20,233 nt of DNA from a virus: positions 1-20,233 of IMG/VR virus record IMGVR_UViG_3300032397_000100. The stretch is one strand, 5' to 3'. This document shows positions 7,109-15,332 of this stretch, piece after piece. A program made the translations under genes and the position numbers. The first letter of the stretch is position 1. Every line of letters starts with the position of its first letter. The notes beneath the pieces are model-generated. The model was not told the origin of the DNA and made no database searches. It saw nothing but the letters and a program-made list of their open reading frames with translations.

Positions 7109-8740
7109 TTAGCCTTGATACTTCTTGTTTCTAGGAGTCTTGCATTTTTCTTCATCTTCGTCTCGAATATAAGGTGTTGACTCATGCAAGGGGACAATCA
7201 TCTTCGCTTTGATCTCGTCAAACTCAATCTCACCTATCTCTTCAGCCGCTTCAGCCATGTCAGCGCCTCTAGCACCTCCAGCCGGGGAGCCGCCTGGATC
7301 GGTGTCTGATTGTTGAATAGGGTTGTCAGCATAGAGGCTCATCTCATCACCAGATGCGTTCAAGCTCTTGCCCTTGAGGTTTAAAGTGCCGTCAGCTTCA
7401 ACATTGACATCGTCGCCTTTGATGTTGACAGCTGAACCTTCGATATTGATCCCGTCACCTGCTGCTTTAAAGTCAATGCTCTCGTTAGATGACAGCTTGA
7501 CGTTGCTTGACATCGAACGAATCTCGATGTTTTCTTGAGCTGTCATCTTGATGAAACTCTCGTCTGAACGAAGCTCTATCCCTTCGCTTGAGTGAAAATG
7601 AATCTTGCTTGTTTCAGAGCCGCCTTCTTCAGCATAGTCTCTCACATATCCTAGAGGTTGACCGCTGTAAGGAGGTTTATGACATTCAGCTGACTCAGGA
7701 ATTGCATCTCCTATCTCACCGTTTATAGTCTTAAGATGTAAGTCGCGAGAAGCCGTCAGCTTGATGTTAGCGTGAGTAGAGAGCATCTCGATGTTAAGCT
7801 TACCTTGGATCTTGACAGCTCGCTCTTCAGACTGGATGTTGACCCTCTTCTTCGCGACGATGTTGATGTTCTCATCAGAGTAGAGGTTGATGTCATTTTC
7901 AGAGTGTATGTTAAACTTCGAAGCTGTGTAGAAGTAGATCTTGCCGCTACCTTCATCTATCTCGATCCAGTTGCGTCCCTTCGCGGTCGAGATGTAGATT
8001 CGCTCATTAGTGTCATCGAGGATGATCTGGTTACCTTCTGTCGTGCGGATCCTTGTTCGACAGTATTCATCGATGTCAGACATCAAGATGTAGTGTTTCC
8101 CAGGTGTCGTGATCGAGTACATCTGAGAGTCAGCTTTCTCTGGCTCTAACGGTTTTGGAAAGTATCCGTTGTCTGTAGGCTTGACCTTGTTCTTGTTTGA
8201 CGGGTGAGAGACTGAACGCTCATATGAACCTCTCGTGCGATAATGAGGATCATCCTTGTAAAGCCCAGCTTCAGTCTGATTGACTTTGTAAGTATCGAAC
8301 TCATTTTGACCGTAGAAACCTGATTCATCTATCTCAGTCTTCATCCCGTCATCATCTATGCCAGCAGGTAATGTTCGATTATGCTCAGGCATGAACATGC
8401 ACCCGATAAAAAATCTATTTTCAGGATTACCGTCAAGAAAACCTATGATGATCTGAGCCCCGTTTTTAGGAATCGCCCACATCCCATAAGCAGAGATTCC
8501 TGCAACTTCTGTTTGCTCTCGCCCTATCTTAAAGTTTGCTGTTGTGCCGCCGAACGGAGAAACATACCAAGCCCACGGTAAGTCTTCTACCTTAAAGTCT
8601 TCTGAGTCAATCGAAGGACAAAAAGCTTGTACTCGACCATGATGAGCAGGATCAGCATTATTTTTCACGATACCGACAGTCATGAACAGCTGCTGACCGT
8701 AGGTAGAAATACCTTGGGCTTTTTTGTTTAGCTCTTTCAT
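7109..8740 (-). CDS. 5: Baseplate central spike, gp5-like without lysozyme domain (543 aa)
   Basis: Residues about 15-125 form the gp5/VgrG OB-fold: MTVGIVKNNADPAHHGRVQAF, then WAWYVSPFGG and GMWAIPKNGAQIIIGFLDGN. Residues about 210-340 and 375-470 are a beta-helix with short repeated strands such as FNIHSENDINLYSDENINI, GIELRSDES and INIEGSAVNIKGDDVNVEAD. A Gly-rich linker (about 481-492) precedes a tail with PLHESTPYIRDED. In T4, gp5 carries a lysozyme domain between OB-fold and helix; here only about 80 non-catalytic residues fill that place. The protein would form the trimeric membrane-piercing needle on the gp27 hub. Its ATG overlaps the stop of the gp27-like gene. Confidence 0.9.
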   Translation of the reverse strand: MKELNKKAQGISTYGQQLFMTVGIVKNNADPAHHGRVQAFCPSIDSEDFKVEDLPWAWYVSPFGGTTANFKIGREQTEVAGISAYGMWAIPKNGAQIIIGFLDGNPENRFFIGCMFMPEHNRTLPAGIDDDGMKTEIDESGFYGQNEFDTYKVNQTEAGLYKDDPHYRTRGSYERSVSHPSNKNKVKPTDNGYFPKPLEPEKADSQMYSITTPGKHYILMSDIDEYCRTRIRTTEGNQIILDDTNERIYISTAKGRNWIEIDEGSGKIYFYTASKFNIHSENDINLYSDENINIVAKKRVNIQSEERAVKIQGKLNIEMLSTHANIKLTASRDLHLKTINGEIGDAIPESAECHKPPYSGQPLGYVRDYAEEGGSETSKIHFHSSEGIELRSDESFIKMTAQENIEIRSMSSNVKLSSNESIDFKAAGDGINIEGSAVNIKGDDVNVEADGTLNLKGKSLNASGDEMSLYADNPIQQSDTDPGGSPAGGARGADMAEAAEEIGEIEFDEIKAKMIVPLHESTPYIRDEDEEKCKTPRNKKYQG

Positions 8741-10371
8741 GAAGGATCTTTATATGTGAGAGTGATCAGCTGTTCAAATTTTCCGCCGGAGAAGACATTT
8801 GTCACTGTGTAAAGCAAGTAATACCCGGTGTAGTAAAACTGCCTACGTTGGCCAAAATCATCTAGCATGAAGGTGTTGACTTTAACCCAAACTCCGCCTG
8901 TCGTGTTAAACATGTCTTTTGACCCGTCAGGATACGGGGTGCATAAGTCGAGGATGCCTTTATGTCCTCTGATTCTCATCGTCTGCTGAGGATGTACAGA
9001 TCCACGAAAGTTTGCAAATGTATCATATGCCATCCTCATAGACGGTACGTCTTTGACGAGCAGCATGTTGAGACCCATCCTCTCTACCAGAGGATTTGTA
9101 GCTAAGTAAGCTATATCACCTTCAAGAGCCTCTATGAAATTTTTCATAGGTTTCAAGCTGATGATCTTCGGGCGCGTGATGTCTTCGTGTACTACATCAT
9201 TAACATATGCTTCTGGCTTATAAGTCTGGAGCGTCGAACCAAAGTTGACGTTATAGTCAGTGCCAAAGTCTGTGTCAGTAGCCATCCAATTGATCAATGT
9301 CGGGAATGCTACCTCATAATCAATGATGTCAACGTTTTTACCTGCACCTGCAAAATAATAGTCAAAGACAAACTCATGTTCAGCTCCGCCTTTATAGACT
9401 TTGATGTCAAATACTATCTCTACCTCGCCGTCTTTTTTATAAACCCTGGGTATGATAACAGGCATCCAAGCGCCAGGATGTAGTTGTTTTGCATAAGCTT
9501 CTTTTGAAGCACCGATCATGCTATTGACTTCTGATGAACGAGTAAGGATGTCAAAGATGAACTCACCGATCTCTTTCTTAGAGTCAAATGTCAACTTCTT
9601 TTTATCATCTGGCGCAAATGAGTTCTTAAAAATTACATCTAACTCACCTCCTATCTCAGAATCTAAGAGGATAGTGTACTTAAAAGGTCTCGCATTATTA
9701 TGGTTACATAAACGATTTGTATAAGTTTCATCATAATTTTCTTGAAGCTTTGTTTGAAGTAAACCGATGGCTTCTTGAACGGTGTTTGCCTCAAAAGACA
9801 TATTTTTGTCTGTAAAAGCAAAGTTCATCTGTGAACCGCGAGGACCGTTACGAGTCGCAGCTAGCGAGCTCTCCATCGCTAGCTTCATGTTGTATATCGA
9901 ACCGATATGATTAACTGTTGAGCTAAGATCATACAACGTACCTGCGATGAGATTGCTGTACATTGTTTGAATCGTGTTGTCAGGATATCGTCCTACAAAG
10001 ATAGGTTTCAAGACAAAGATCAAGCTTGAAAAGTCTTTAATGTCATACATTCCTCTGAGAGCTTGAATCTTTTCCATGAATCCGAAGCCACCAGGTTCCG
10101 TTACAACCAAGTCACATACTCCGTAAGGAACTAAAACTTGAGTTCTCGAAGTCATGTTACATGATGCTGTATATCTTACATTGTCAATGACTTGGTGCGC
10201 GTCTTTCCTGGTGTTGATAAGCAGTGTTCCGTTCGGCGACCAACGCGTTGTTTTAGCATTCGCGTCACTGCCGTCTAGCTCTAGCAAGACATTCCAGTCT
10301 TTATGAGCATGCAGCTCAAAGTGATAGGTATATGTTACAAACCTATCAAGGGGGTTGGCTGGTGTCGCCAT
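8737..10371 (-). CDS. 27: Baseplate hub protein, gp27-like (544 aa)
   Basis: The C-terminal region reads GGVWVKVNTFMLDD, then FYYTGYYLLYTVTNVFSGGKF and EQLITLTY. That is the strand pattern of gp27/gpD/gp44-type hub proteins, in which the last tube-like domain ends with a 'Y-x-V-x-x-V-x-H/F-x-x-x-G-x-F' segment. The gene is directly upstream of and coupled to the gp5-like spike, the conserved hub-spike order. At 544 aa it is longer than T4 gp27 (391 aa). A central region (about 230-350) rich in Lys/Glu beta strands may account for the extra length. The start has GAGG 8 bases upstream, and the gp53 stop is only 1 base away. I infer that it forms the trimeric hub linking tail tube and spike. Confidence 0.75.
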   Translation of the reverse strand: MATPANPLDRFVTYTYHFELHAHKDWNVLLELDGSDANAKTTRWSPNGTLLINTRKDAHQVIDNVRYTASCNMTSRTQVLVPYGVCDLVVTEPGGFGFMEKIQALRGMYDIKDFSSLIFVLKPIFVGRYPDNTIQTMYSNLIAGTLYDLSSTVNHIGSIYNMKLAMESSLAATRNGPRGSQMNFAFTDKNMSFEANTVQEAIGLLQTKLQENYDETYTNRLCNHNNARPFKYTILLDSEIGGELDVIFKNSFAPDDKKKLTFDSKKEIGEFIFDILTRSSEVNSMIGASKEAYAKQLHPGAWMPVIIPRVYKKDGEVEIVFDIKVYKGGAEHEFVFDYYFAGAGKNVDIIDYEVAFPTLINWMATDTDFGTDYNVNFGSTLQTYKPEAYVNDVVHEDITRPKIISLKPMKNFIEALEGDIAYLATNPLVERMGLNMLLVKDVPSMRMAYDTFANFRGSVHPQQTMRIRGHKGILDLCTPYPDGSKDMFNTTGGVWVKVNTFMLDDFGQRRQFYYTGYYLLYTVTNVFSGGKFEQLITLTYKDPS

Positions 10372-10372
10372 G

Positions 10373-10738
10373 TTAAAGCCTCATCGAGGGAACACCGCCT
10401 ACAGTTGACGGGTCAACTTTGTAATAGCTGTCAACTTTTGATTGAGTCGGGATGAGAAGCTCTCTACCTGCAATCAGCTCAGATGCTGGATCCAAGATTC
10501 CGTTGTATTGACAGATGATCCACCAAAAACCTACATCACCGTAAAAAGCATATGAGAGAAGGTCTGGACGTCCTACATATTTTTCTTCCATCACATAAAG
10601 CAAGTCTGAAGTATCTTGGAGAACTGTTCTTTTGTTCCACCACTCTAAAAACTTGGCTGAAATTTCAGTAGCCCCACCTCTAACATACCTGCCGTTTTTC
10701 TCATTATAAGTTGAGTTTTTAATTGTCTGATCTGTCAT
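10373..10738 (-). CDS. 53: Baseplate wedge protein gp53
   Basis: This 121-aa product carries the gp53 core: a WWNKRTVLQDTSDLLYVMEEKYVGRPDLLS stretch, then YAFYGDVGFWWIICQYNGI, LDPASELIAGRELLIPT. The FWWIICQYNGI-then-GRELLIPT pattern is LysM-like and typical of gp53 homologues. In T4, gp53 clamps the gp6-gp25-gp7 inner ring. The frame extends to a GTG at 10747, but ATG at 10738 has AGGTGG five bases upstream and lies one base after the stop of the preceding gene, so it is the likelier start. T4 gp53 is 196 aa, so this is a short version. Confidence 0.85.
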   Translation of the reverse strand: MTDQTIKNSTYNEKNGRYVRGGATEISAKFLEWWNKRTVLQDTSDLLYVMEEKYVGRPDLLSYAFYGDVGFWWIICQYNGILDPASELIAGRELLIPTQSKVDSYYKVDPSTVGGVPSMRL

Positions 10739-10739
10739 C

Positions 10740-11645
10740 TTAACCACCTACAATCGAAGGAGGAGGAAGTCCGCTCGAACGAGCGAATGAGTCTACGACT
10801 GTGTTAGAAACCGGCAGCGAAGGTGCAGGTGCCTGCAAAGGAGGACCAAGCGTTGGGCCGATACCAGAAACAAAAGGATTTCCTGTTGTAGGAAGCTGAG
10901 CCGTGACTTCTACAACCTCTGCGCTGTTATAGCTTGCTACAGACGAGCTGGCGTTCGCGACCAAAGCTAAACCTAAATCTATAGGGTTGTTGACAGCCTG
11001 GTTAAGAATATTTGCGATACCAGTGATGATAGGAACAACAGGCATCGTGATGTTTGCGATAGACAACGGATCAGCGGTAGTTCTTGCGTTGCCAAAATCT
11101 GTCCAAAAGGCTCCGCTGATGCCAGGCCCGCCTCCTCCTTTAAATGCTCCTCCTCCTGAAGCTGAAAGTCTCCAAGCGCCACCTGTAACTTGAGACGCGC
11201 TATAAACTTCATCAAGCTCTAATGAAAGCTGACCGATGATCGGCATAGCTTGTCCTGCTTGCCAGATGTAATCAACTTCGTCAGGGAAGTTCCACCCATA
11301 GCTTCTTAGAACACACTGTCTACCGTGAATGTTGTTATGCCTAAAAGCATAAATTTTTAAGATAGGTGGAGTAGCTCCTGTAAATCCAAAGTCTGGAAGT
11401 AACCACTTTCTAGCAAGGTCAAGGTAGCCTGCATTTGCTTGTGCTTCGAGAGGAGTTCGTGAAACGAGCTTTCCTTGAATACCCCATTTCCGGCCGTCCG
11501 TGTTACGATATGCAATAATAGAAGTAGGAAGATGAACTATGTTAAAACCTTCATAGTTTGCATTGCGTGACTCATTCAACGGTGATGACGCTTCGAAAAC
11601 AATCTGACCTCCAGGTCCTTTGATTTTTATCTTGTAGCTGCTCAT
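10740..11645 (-). CDS. Tail-tube initiator/cap protein, gp48/gp54-like
   Basis: The 301-aa product has a core (about 45-155) with RTPLEAQANAGYLDLARKWLLPDFG, then PPILKIYAFRHNNIHGRQCVLRSYGW and MPIIGQLSLELDEVY. This resembles the tube-fold end of T4 gp48/gp54, where a strand ending in xxLxxxEI/LDEV follows an 'xxxGPCQI-like' strand. These proteins sit between baseplate hub and first tail-tube ring. After residue 165 it turns into a Gly/Ala/Pro-rich, low-complexity tail (GGGAFKGGGGPGISG, then PPLQAPAPSLPVSNT), which may be flexible. Gene order next to gp53 and the hub supports a baseplate role. The assignment to gp48 rather than gp54 cannot be made from sight. Confidence 0.55.
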   Translation of the reverse strand: MSSYKIKIKGPGGQIVFEASSPLNESRNANYEGFNIVHLPTSIIAYRNTDGRKWGIQGKLVSRTPLEAQANAGYLDLARKWLLPDFGFTGATPPILKIYAFRHNNIHGRQCVLRSYGWNFPDEVDYIWQAGQAMPIIGQLSLELDEVYSASQVTGGAWRLSASGGGAFKGGGGPGISGAFWTDFGNARTTADPLSIANITMPVVPIITGIANILNQAVNNPIDLGLALVANASSSVASYNSAEVVEVTAQLPTTGNPFVSGIGPTLGPPLQAPAPSLPVSNTVVDSFARSSGLPPPSIVGG

Positions 11646-12787
11646 GCTGTTCTCTTAGGTTGTGCTCTCTTGTAAGGCACGCTAAATTGGTCAATTGCCA
11701 GAGGAAGGATAGGGCCTCGAGCGATCAAGGTGTTTTGCTCAGTTGCTTCTGTGACAAAGTTTCCAAACTCATCATGCAGCTGCTCTTCGTAGATAGGCTC
11801 AGAACCGTTTGTCTTTCGTTTGATGCCGTTCGGTTCAGCTGGGTCATATATGATGATGTCATCAGCATAAAAAGGACCGCGTGTCACGTCATTAAGCTCG
11901 AAGCCGTAGTAGTCTTTCACATAAAGCTGGTTGTTAGTCATGTCATCGAGCGATGACACCTCATTAACCATGACACCGGTGTTATGCGGTGGATTATTCT
12001 GTTTGCTGTTTGAAACTGTCTTTGGCAAGCTAGCGTGTCCTAAGTAATCATATGTCCACGCCAAAGGCTTGCTGTTCTCGTCAAACTGCTGACGCCAAAG
12101 TTCTGTTCCTGAGCGAGACCCGCTAGGCAAGAGCCTCGAACCGTTAAACACAGTTCGCGTTGTTTGAACTGTGTCACCTGTGACGATGTCTGTGAGGCTG
12201 ACTGGTGCGGTGCCGATCGTAGGTGTCGCGGTAGCGAGCAAGTCAAGCACGTCTTGCCAAGGTACTAGCTTATACGACGGTAGAAACCTAAAGACGATGT
12301 ATTGCTCATAAAAGTTAACAGGTGCTAAAGCTGAATACCCTCCTGTGCTTCCTGAAGTAGGACCGGTCGCTAATGATTGAACTTCAAACGAGAATGCATC
12401 AACTACCCGAAGCACTTTCAAACGAGCTTCAGGGGTTGTAGTGTTGTAGATGTCTACCACGTCTCCTACATGAAGATGATGATGCACCGTGTCTGTCAGC
12501 ACGATCTTGTTAACCGTGCGCACCCAGGGCACGACACGTGCTGGTCGGCGCTGATCAGACGGGCGACCTTCATCTTTGTAGATGCCGATCAAGATTCGTC
12601 GGCCGTTCCGAGTCCAAATTTTCGCGCCTAGCTCAGGAACAGGAGCTATCACCGAGTCACAAGCATAGTCTGAGTTATTGTTCGGCCTGTAAACTAAGCA
12701 GAAGCTAGGAATGACAAAGTCCTCTCGCCACATCGAGTACACGTCATAGCCTGGGTCAAACGGTTGATCAAGCCCTGGCGAGCTCAT
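11642..12787 (-). CDS. Unknown baseplate-cluster structural protein with HLHVGD beta domain (381 aa)
   Basis: The protein is beta-rich, with many Pro, Tyr and Asp residues and no membrane segment. Residues about 88-140 contain VNKIVLTDTVHHHLHVGDVVDIYN followed by ARLKVLRVVDAFSFEVQS. This is the 'H-x-L-x-V-G-D ... V-x-x-V ... F-x-V' beta module that recurs in phage tail and fibre proteins. The rest is not recognisable. It starts with ATG overlapping the stop of the nucleotidyltransferase gene and ends overlapping the start of the gp48/54-like gene, so it is translationally coupled on both sides. A structural role in baseplate or tail is inferred from operon position and composition. An AAGG lies about 9 bases upstream of the start. 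Confidence 0.7.
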   Translation of the reverse strand: MSSPGLDQPFDPGYDVYSMWREDFVIPSFCLVYRPNNNSDYACDSVIAPVPELGAKIWTRNGRRILIGIYKDEGRPSDQRRPARVVPWVRTVNKIVLTDTVHHHLHVGDVVDIYNTTTPEARLKVLRVVDAFSFEVQSLATGPTSGSTGGYSALAPVNFYEQYIVFRFLPSYKLVPWQDVLDLLATATPTIGTAPVSLTDIVTGDTVQTTRTVFNGSRLLPSGSRSGTELWRQQFDENSKPLAWTYDYLGHASLPKTVSNSKQNNPPHNTGVMVNEVSSLDDMTNNQLYVKDYYGFELNDVTRGPFYADDIIIYDPAEPNGIKRKTNGSEPIYEEQLHDEFGNFVTEATEQNTLIARGPILPLAIDQFSVPYKRAQPKRTA

Positions 12788-13479
12788 GCTTTGAGGCCTT
12801 TAGGTTTCGGTTTCTTTACTTGGTTTAGCTTGCTAAAGAGCATCTCAGCGATGGTCTCGTCATATTTTCCAAAGAACTCTTTAAACAATGACTTGACCCT
12901 GTCATCATTTTCAGCCTCAGCCGCTTTGATCAAGGCTTCACGAACTTTCGTGCCTGAGAGATGACCGACATGAGAGTCAGAGACAACGTAGTACATCGTG
13001 CCGTTAATCTCGTCATTGACAGCAAATAAGTCAGGGCTCTCTTTCTCAAACGACGCAGGCTTGCCTTGCTTGGTAGTAGGATAACGTTCAAAGTACTTTG
13101 AGCTACGATAACGATCAAGGTCTTTTGACCCTACTACCATGATACAGACAGTCGGGCCTTTGTACAAGTTGAGAATCTCAACTGGGCTGAATGTCGGGTT
13201 CTTGCACTGTACTACATGATCACTATCAATGTCATACAACCTGACCATCACCTCTTTACGTTCTTCGAACGTTAGAGGTGAAACATCACCTTTAGCCGGG
13301 TCAAAGTTAGTCTTGTTTGATGTAGCAATCCAAACGGATTCTGAGCCAAAAGCTTTACATAAACGTTTGTAAACTGTATAGTGGCCACGATGAAATGGTT
13401 GAAATCTTCCTCCATAGATGACGGCAGGAAGCTTTCGTTCAAGCTTTTCGAGCAGCTGTTTGATCAACCTTGATGACAC
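12784..13479 (-). CDS. Cytidylyltransferase-like nucleotidyltransferase (NMN adenylyltransferase type)
   Basis: This 231-aa protein has the HxGH-type nucleotidyltransferase signature GGRFQPFHRGH (about 22-32), which binds the triphosphate nucleotide, and a C-terminal LSGTKVREAL segment (about 174-183) equivalent to the ISSTxxR motif. Family members join a nucleotide to a phosphorylated partner with release of pyrophosphate, for example NMN adenylyltransferases in NAD synthesis. The true substrate here cannot be read from sequence. The start is GTG with GAGG five bases upstream. It is the first gene behind the late-type promoter at 13530-13538 and the head of the baseplate operon, an odd place for a metabolic enzyme. 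Lys/Pro-rich C-terminus (KKPKPKGLKA). Confidence 0.85.
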   Translation of the reverse strand: MSSRLIKQLLEKLERKLPAVIYGGRFQPFHRGHYTVYKRLCKAFGSESVWIATSNKTNFDPAKGDVSPLTFEERKEVMVRLYDIDSDHVVQCKNPTFSPVEILNLYKGPTVCIMVVGSKDLDRYRSSKYFERYPTTKQGKPASFEKESPDLFAVNDEINGTMYYVVSDSHVGHLSGTKVREALIKAAEAENDDRVKSLFKEFFGKYDETIAEMLFSKLNQVKKPKPKGLKA

Positions 13480-13500
13480 GCCAACCTCGCTTTTGCTAGA

Positions 13501-13509
13501 CCTAAATAG
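13501..13509 (+). promoter_or_regulatory. Late-like box CCTAAATAG facing gp55
   Basis: Plus-strand CCTAAATAG carries the same TAAATAG core as the minus-strand late boxes. Transcription would begin near 13515 and run through the gp55 leader. It could let gp55 reinforce its own expression, but one short motif is weak evidence. Confidence 0.25.
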
Positions 13510-13529
13510 ATCTGGATTCTTGTCTCGGT

Positions 13530-13538
13530 CTATTTATC
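13530..13538 (-). promoter_or_regulatory. Late-type promoter box GATAAATAG for the structural operon
   Basis: Minus-strand GATAAATAG lies about 50 bases upstream of the nucleotidyltransferase GTG. It shares ATAAATAG with the box at 7090-7098. Transcription would begin near 13524, leaving a leader of about 45 bases that contains the GAGG ribosome binding site. It fits T4-type gp55-dependent late promoters. Confidence 0.55.
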
Positions 13539-13557
13539 GTAGCCCGGCAAGGCTAAA

Positions 13558-13586
13558 TTTACCTCCTCTGATGATGATGATATAGT
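13558..13586 (+). promoter_or_regulatory. Host sigma70-type promoter for gp55
   Basis: TTTACC (13558-13563), a 17-base spacer, then TATAGT (13581-13586). Expected start near 13593, about 45 bases before the gp55 start codon. The transcript carries an AGGAGG at 13612-13617 and an AGGA at 13627-13630; the latter has proper spacing to the TTG. Confidence 0.5.
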
Positions 13587-13636
13587 CAATAACATCTCCA
13601 CAGCCAACAGGAGGCTAACGTAACCTAGGAATACGA

Positions 13637-14290
13637 TTGTCAATCTCCCCTCTAAACCAAAAGCGACAGAAGAACTTAGATGTACCTGAAGTAACAGCTA
13701 AATATTACTTGACGAACTCAAAGCTCTTGCCTGAGGTCATCAAGTCAAAAGCAGAATGTAAGATCAGCTCACAGCTCGCTGAGATGCTGATGCTCCTCAC
13801 GAAGCGTTATGCTTCAAGGCCTGCTTTTTCTGGCTATACTTTCAGGGACGACATGGTCGCTGAAGCTTTAGCTGATCTTTGTAAGAACGCGCTCAAGTTC
13901 AACCCAGAGCGGTCTGACAACCCGTTCGCGTTCTACACTTCTTGTATCCACAACTCGTTCTTAGGCTTCCTCAACGTTGAGAAGAAGCATAGGAAGATCC
14001 GTGATCAGCTGTTGGTTGACATCGGTGAGAATCCAAGCTTCAACTTCCAAGAAGAGTACAAAGAGCAGCTTCGAGAGGGTGGGATGAAAGAAGAGTTTGA
14101 CCAGCTCAGCGCCGACATCATCGAAGCGCGTGAGCGAAAAGCCCGCGAGGACGCCCAAGCCGCAGCAGACGCTGCCGCGAAGACCGCCTTGGCACTGCTG
14201 ACGTTTGACGAGTCAGCGGTTATCCGCATATCAGACGAAGTTAAACTTGAAGAAACCAAAGGAGCTGAAGAGGCTGGCCCTCTTTACTGA
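13637..14290 (+). CDS. 55: Late-transcription sigma factor, gp55-like
   Basis: The 217-aa product matches T4 gp55 in its sigma region 2-like core (about 40-127): KRYASRPAFSGYTFRDDMVAE, then NALKFNPERSDNPFAFYTSC and NSFLGFLNVEKKHRKIRDQL. T4 has FNFSGYTQSWKQEMIADG and [24 protein letters not shown] at the same place. gp55 redirects host RNA polymerase to TATAAATA late promoters and, in T4, touches the sliding clamp through its C-terminus. Here the C-terminus has an Ala/Glu-rich helix (about 160-187) absent from T4, and a short hydrophobic end (GPLY) in place of T4's SLDFLY. The start is TTG with AGGA seven bases upstream. It overlaps the gp47 start. Confidence 0.88.
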   Translation: MSISPLNQKRQKNLDVPEVTAKYYLTNSKLLPEVIKSKAECKISSQLAEMLMLLTKRYASRPAFSGYTFRDDMVAEALADLCKNALKFNPERSDNPFAFYTSCIHNSFLGFLNVEKKHRKIRDQLLVDIGENPSFNFQEEYKEQLREGGMKEEFDQLSADIIEARERKAREDAQAAADAAAKTALALLTFDESAVIRISDEVKLEETKGAEEAGPLY

Positions 14291-15332
14291 TATACACTTC
14301 GGTCGTAGAGGGAATCAACGACAACACAACCAAGATTGTCTTGATTTTATCGAATGGTTTTGTCAGCAAGTAGCGCTCGACGGTGATGTCACACATGTCG
14401 CTTTCTTGGGGGACTGGTTTGAGAGCCGGTCGGCGATCAACATCGAGACGATGGACTTCTCATACAAGGGTCTCCAGCTCTTAGACAAGCTAGGGCTACC
14501 TATCTTCTTTGATGTCGGCAACCACGATCTTCACAGGCGCACTACACGTGACGTTCATTCTGTCCGGATGTTCAACGAAGTTGAGAACATCACAGTCATC
14601 GAGAAGCCGACCGTCATCGACGGTTGCCTCTTCACACCGTACCTCTTTGATCACGAGTATGATTCGCTGACTCAGTACAATGATCTTCAAGCGTGGTTCG
14701 GTCATTTTGAGTTCAAGGATTTCTTCATCACGGGTTATAACACGTTGATGGACAAAGGACCAAGCCACAAGATGTTTCCAGGCCCGAAGAAGATCTTCTC
14801 TGGCCACTTTCACAAGCGGCAACAAAAAGACAACGTTGTCTACATCGGCAACTCTTTCCCGATGGACTTTGGAGACGCAGCTGATAACAAGCGAGGGGCT
14901 GCTTTCTATGACACAGAAACAGACGTGGTCAGCTTTGTTGACTGGACTGACTGTCCGAAGTATGCGAAGACGTTGCTTAGCCGTGTCCTCGATGACAACT
15001 GGGAACCAGTACCTAAGTTGAAGGTCAAGTGCATCGTGGACACAGACATCTCATACAGCGATGCTCAAGACTTACGTGAAGCGTTGATCAAGACCTATGA
15101 CTTGCGTGACTTCATCCTCGAAGAGGACCGCGAAGCGAAGCAAGGGTTGCTCGAAGGTGACACGTCTCGTGTCACCGAGCAGGACACAGAGTACACAGAC
15201 ATCGATGACTTGGTAGTCAAGCAGCTCGAAGTCGCGCTGAAGGATGATGCTTTCAAAGGCAAGTATGACATCCAAGTGTTGATTGATACATACAAAAGCT
15301 TGAAGGTCGAGACAGGTGCCAAGGATGAGTAA
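14247..15332 (+). CDS. 47: Recombination endonuclease subunit gp47 (Mre11/SbcD-like)
   Basis: The protein shows all metallophosphoesterase motifs of the Mre11/SbcD/gp47 family: FTDIHFG (D-x-H), FLGDWFES (GD), DVGNHDLHRR (GNHD), WFGHFEF (GH) and FSGHFHKRQ (GHxH). With gp46 it forms the complex that resects DNA ends for recombination-dependent replication. The GD motif has Glu where T4 has Asp (GDIFD). The frame is open to TTG at 14205, deep inside gp55 and without a ribosome binding site. TTG at 14247 (residues LKKPKELKRL) places the first motif at about residue 15, closer to T4, with a weak GAAG upstream. No ATG is available, so the start is uncertain. The 361-aa length is close to T4 (339). 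Confidence 0.9.
   Translation: MKKPKELKRLALFTDIHFGRRGNQRQHNQDCLDFIEWFCQQVALDGDVTHVAFLGDWFESRSAINIETMDFSYKGLQLLDKLGLPIFFDVGNHDLHRRTTRDVHSVRMFNEVENITVIEKPTVIDGCLFTPYLFDHEYDSLTQYNDLQAWFGHFEFKDFFITGYNTLMDKGPSHKMFPGPKKIFSGHFHKRQQKDNVVYIGNSFPMDFGDAADNKRGAAFYDTETDVVSFVDWTDCPKYAKTLLSRVLDDNWEPVPKLKVKCIVDTDISYSDAQDLREALIKTYDLRDFILEEDREAKQGLLEGDTSRVTEQDTEYTDIDDLVVKQLEVALKDDAFKGKYDIQVLIDTYKSLKVETGAKDE

Noticed and set aside
7772-8149. 125-codon plus-strand ORF opposite the spike gene
   Set aside because: Its Val/Asp-rich repeated sequence is the mirror of the beta-helix repeats in the spike; a shadow frame.
13540-13555. TAGCC-CGGCAA-GGCTA stem-loop between the divergent promoters
   Set aside because: Only a 5-bp stem and no U-run; could be chance, and not enough to call an attenuator or terminator.
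14205-14246. Upstream TTG start for gp47
   Set aside because: No ribosome binding site, deep overlap with gp55, and it adds residues that T4 gp47 does not have; TTG at 14247 is preferred, though not proven.
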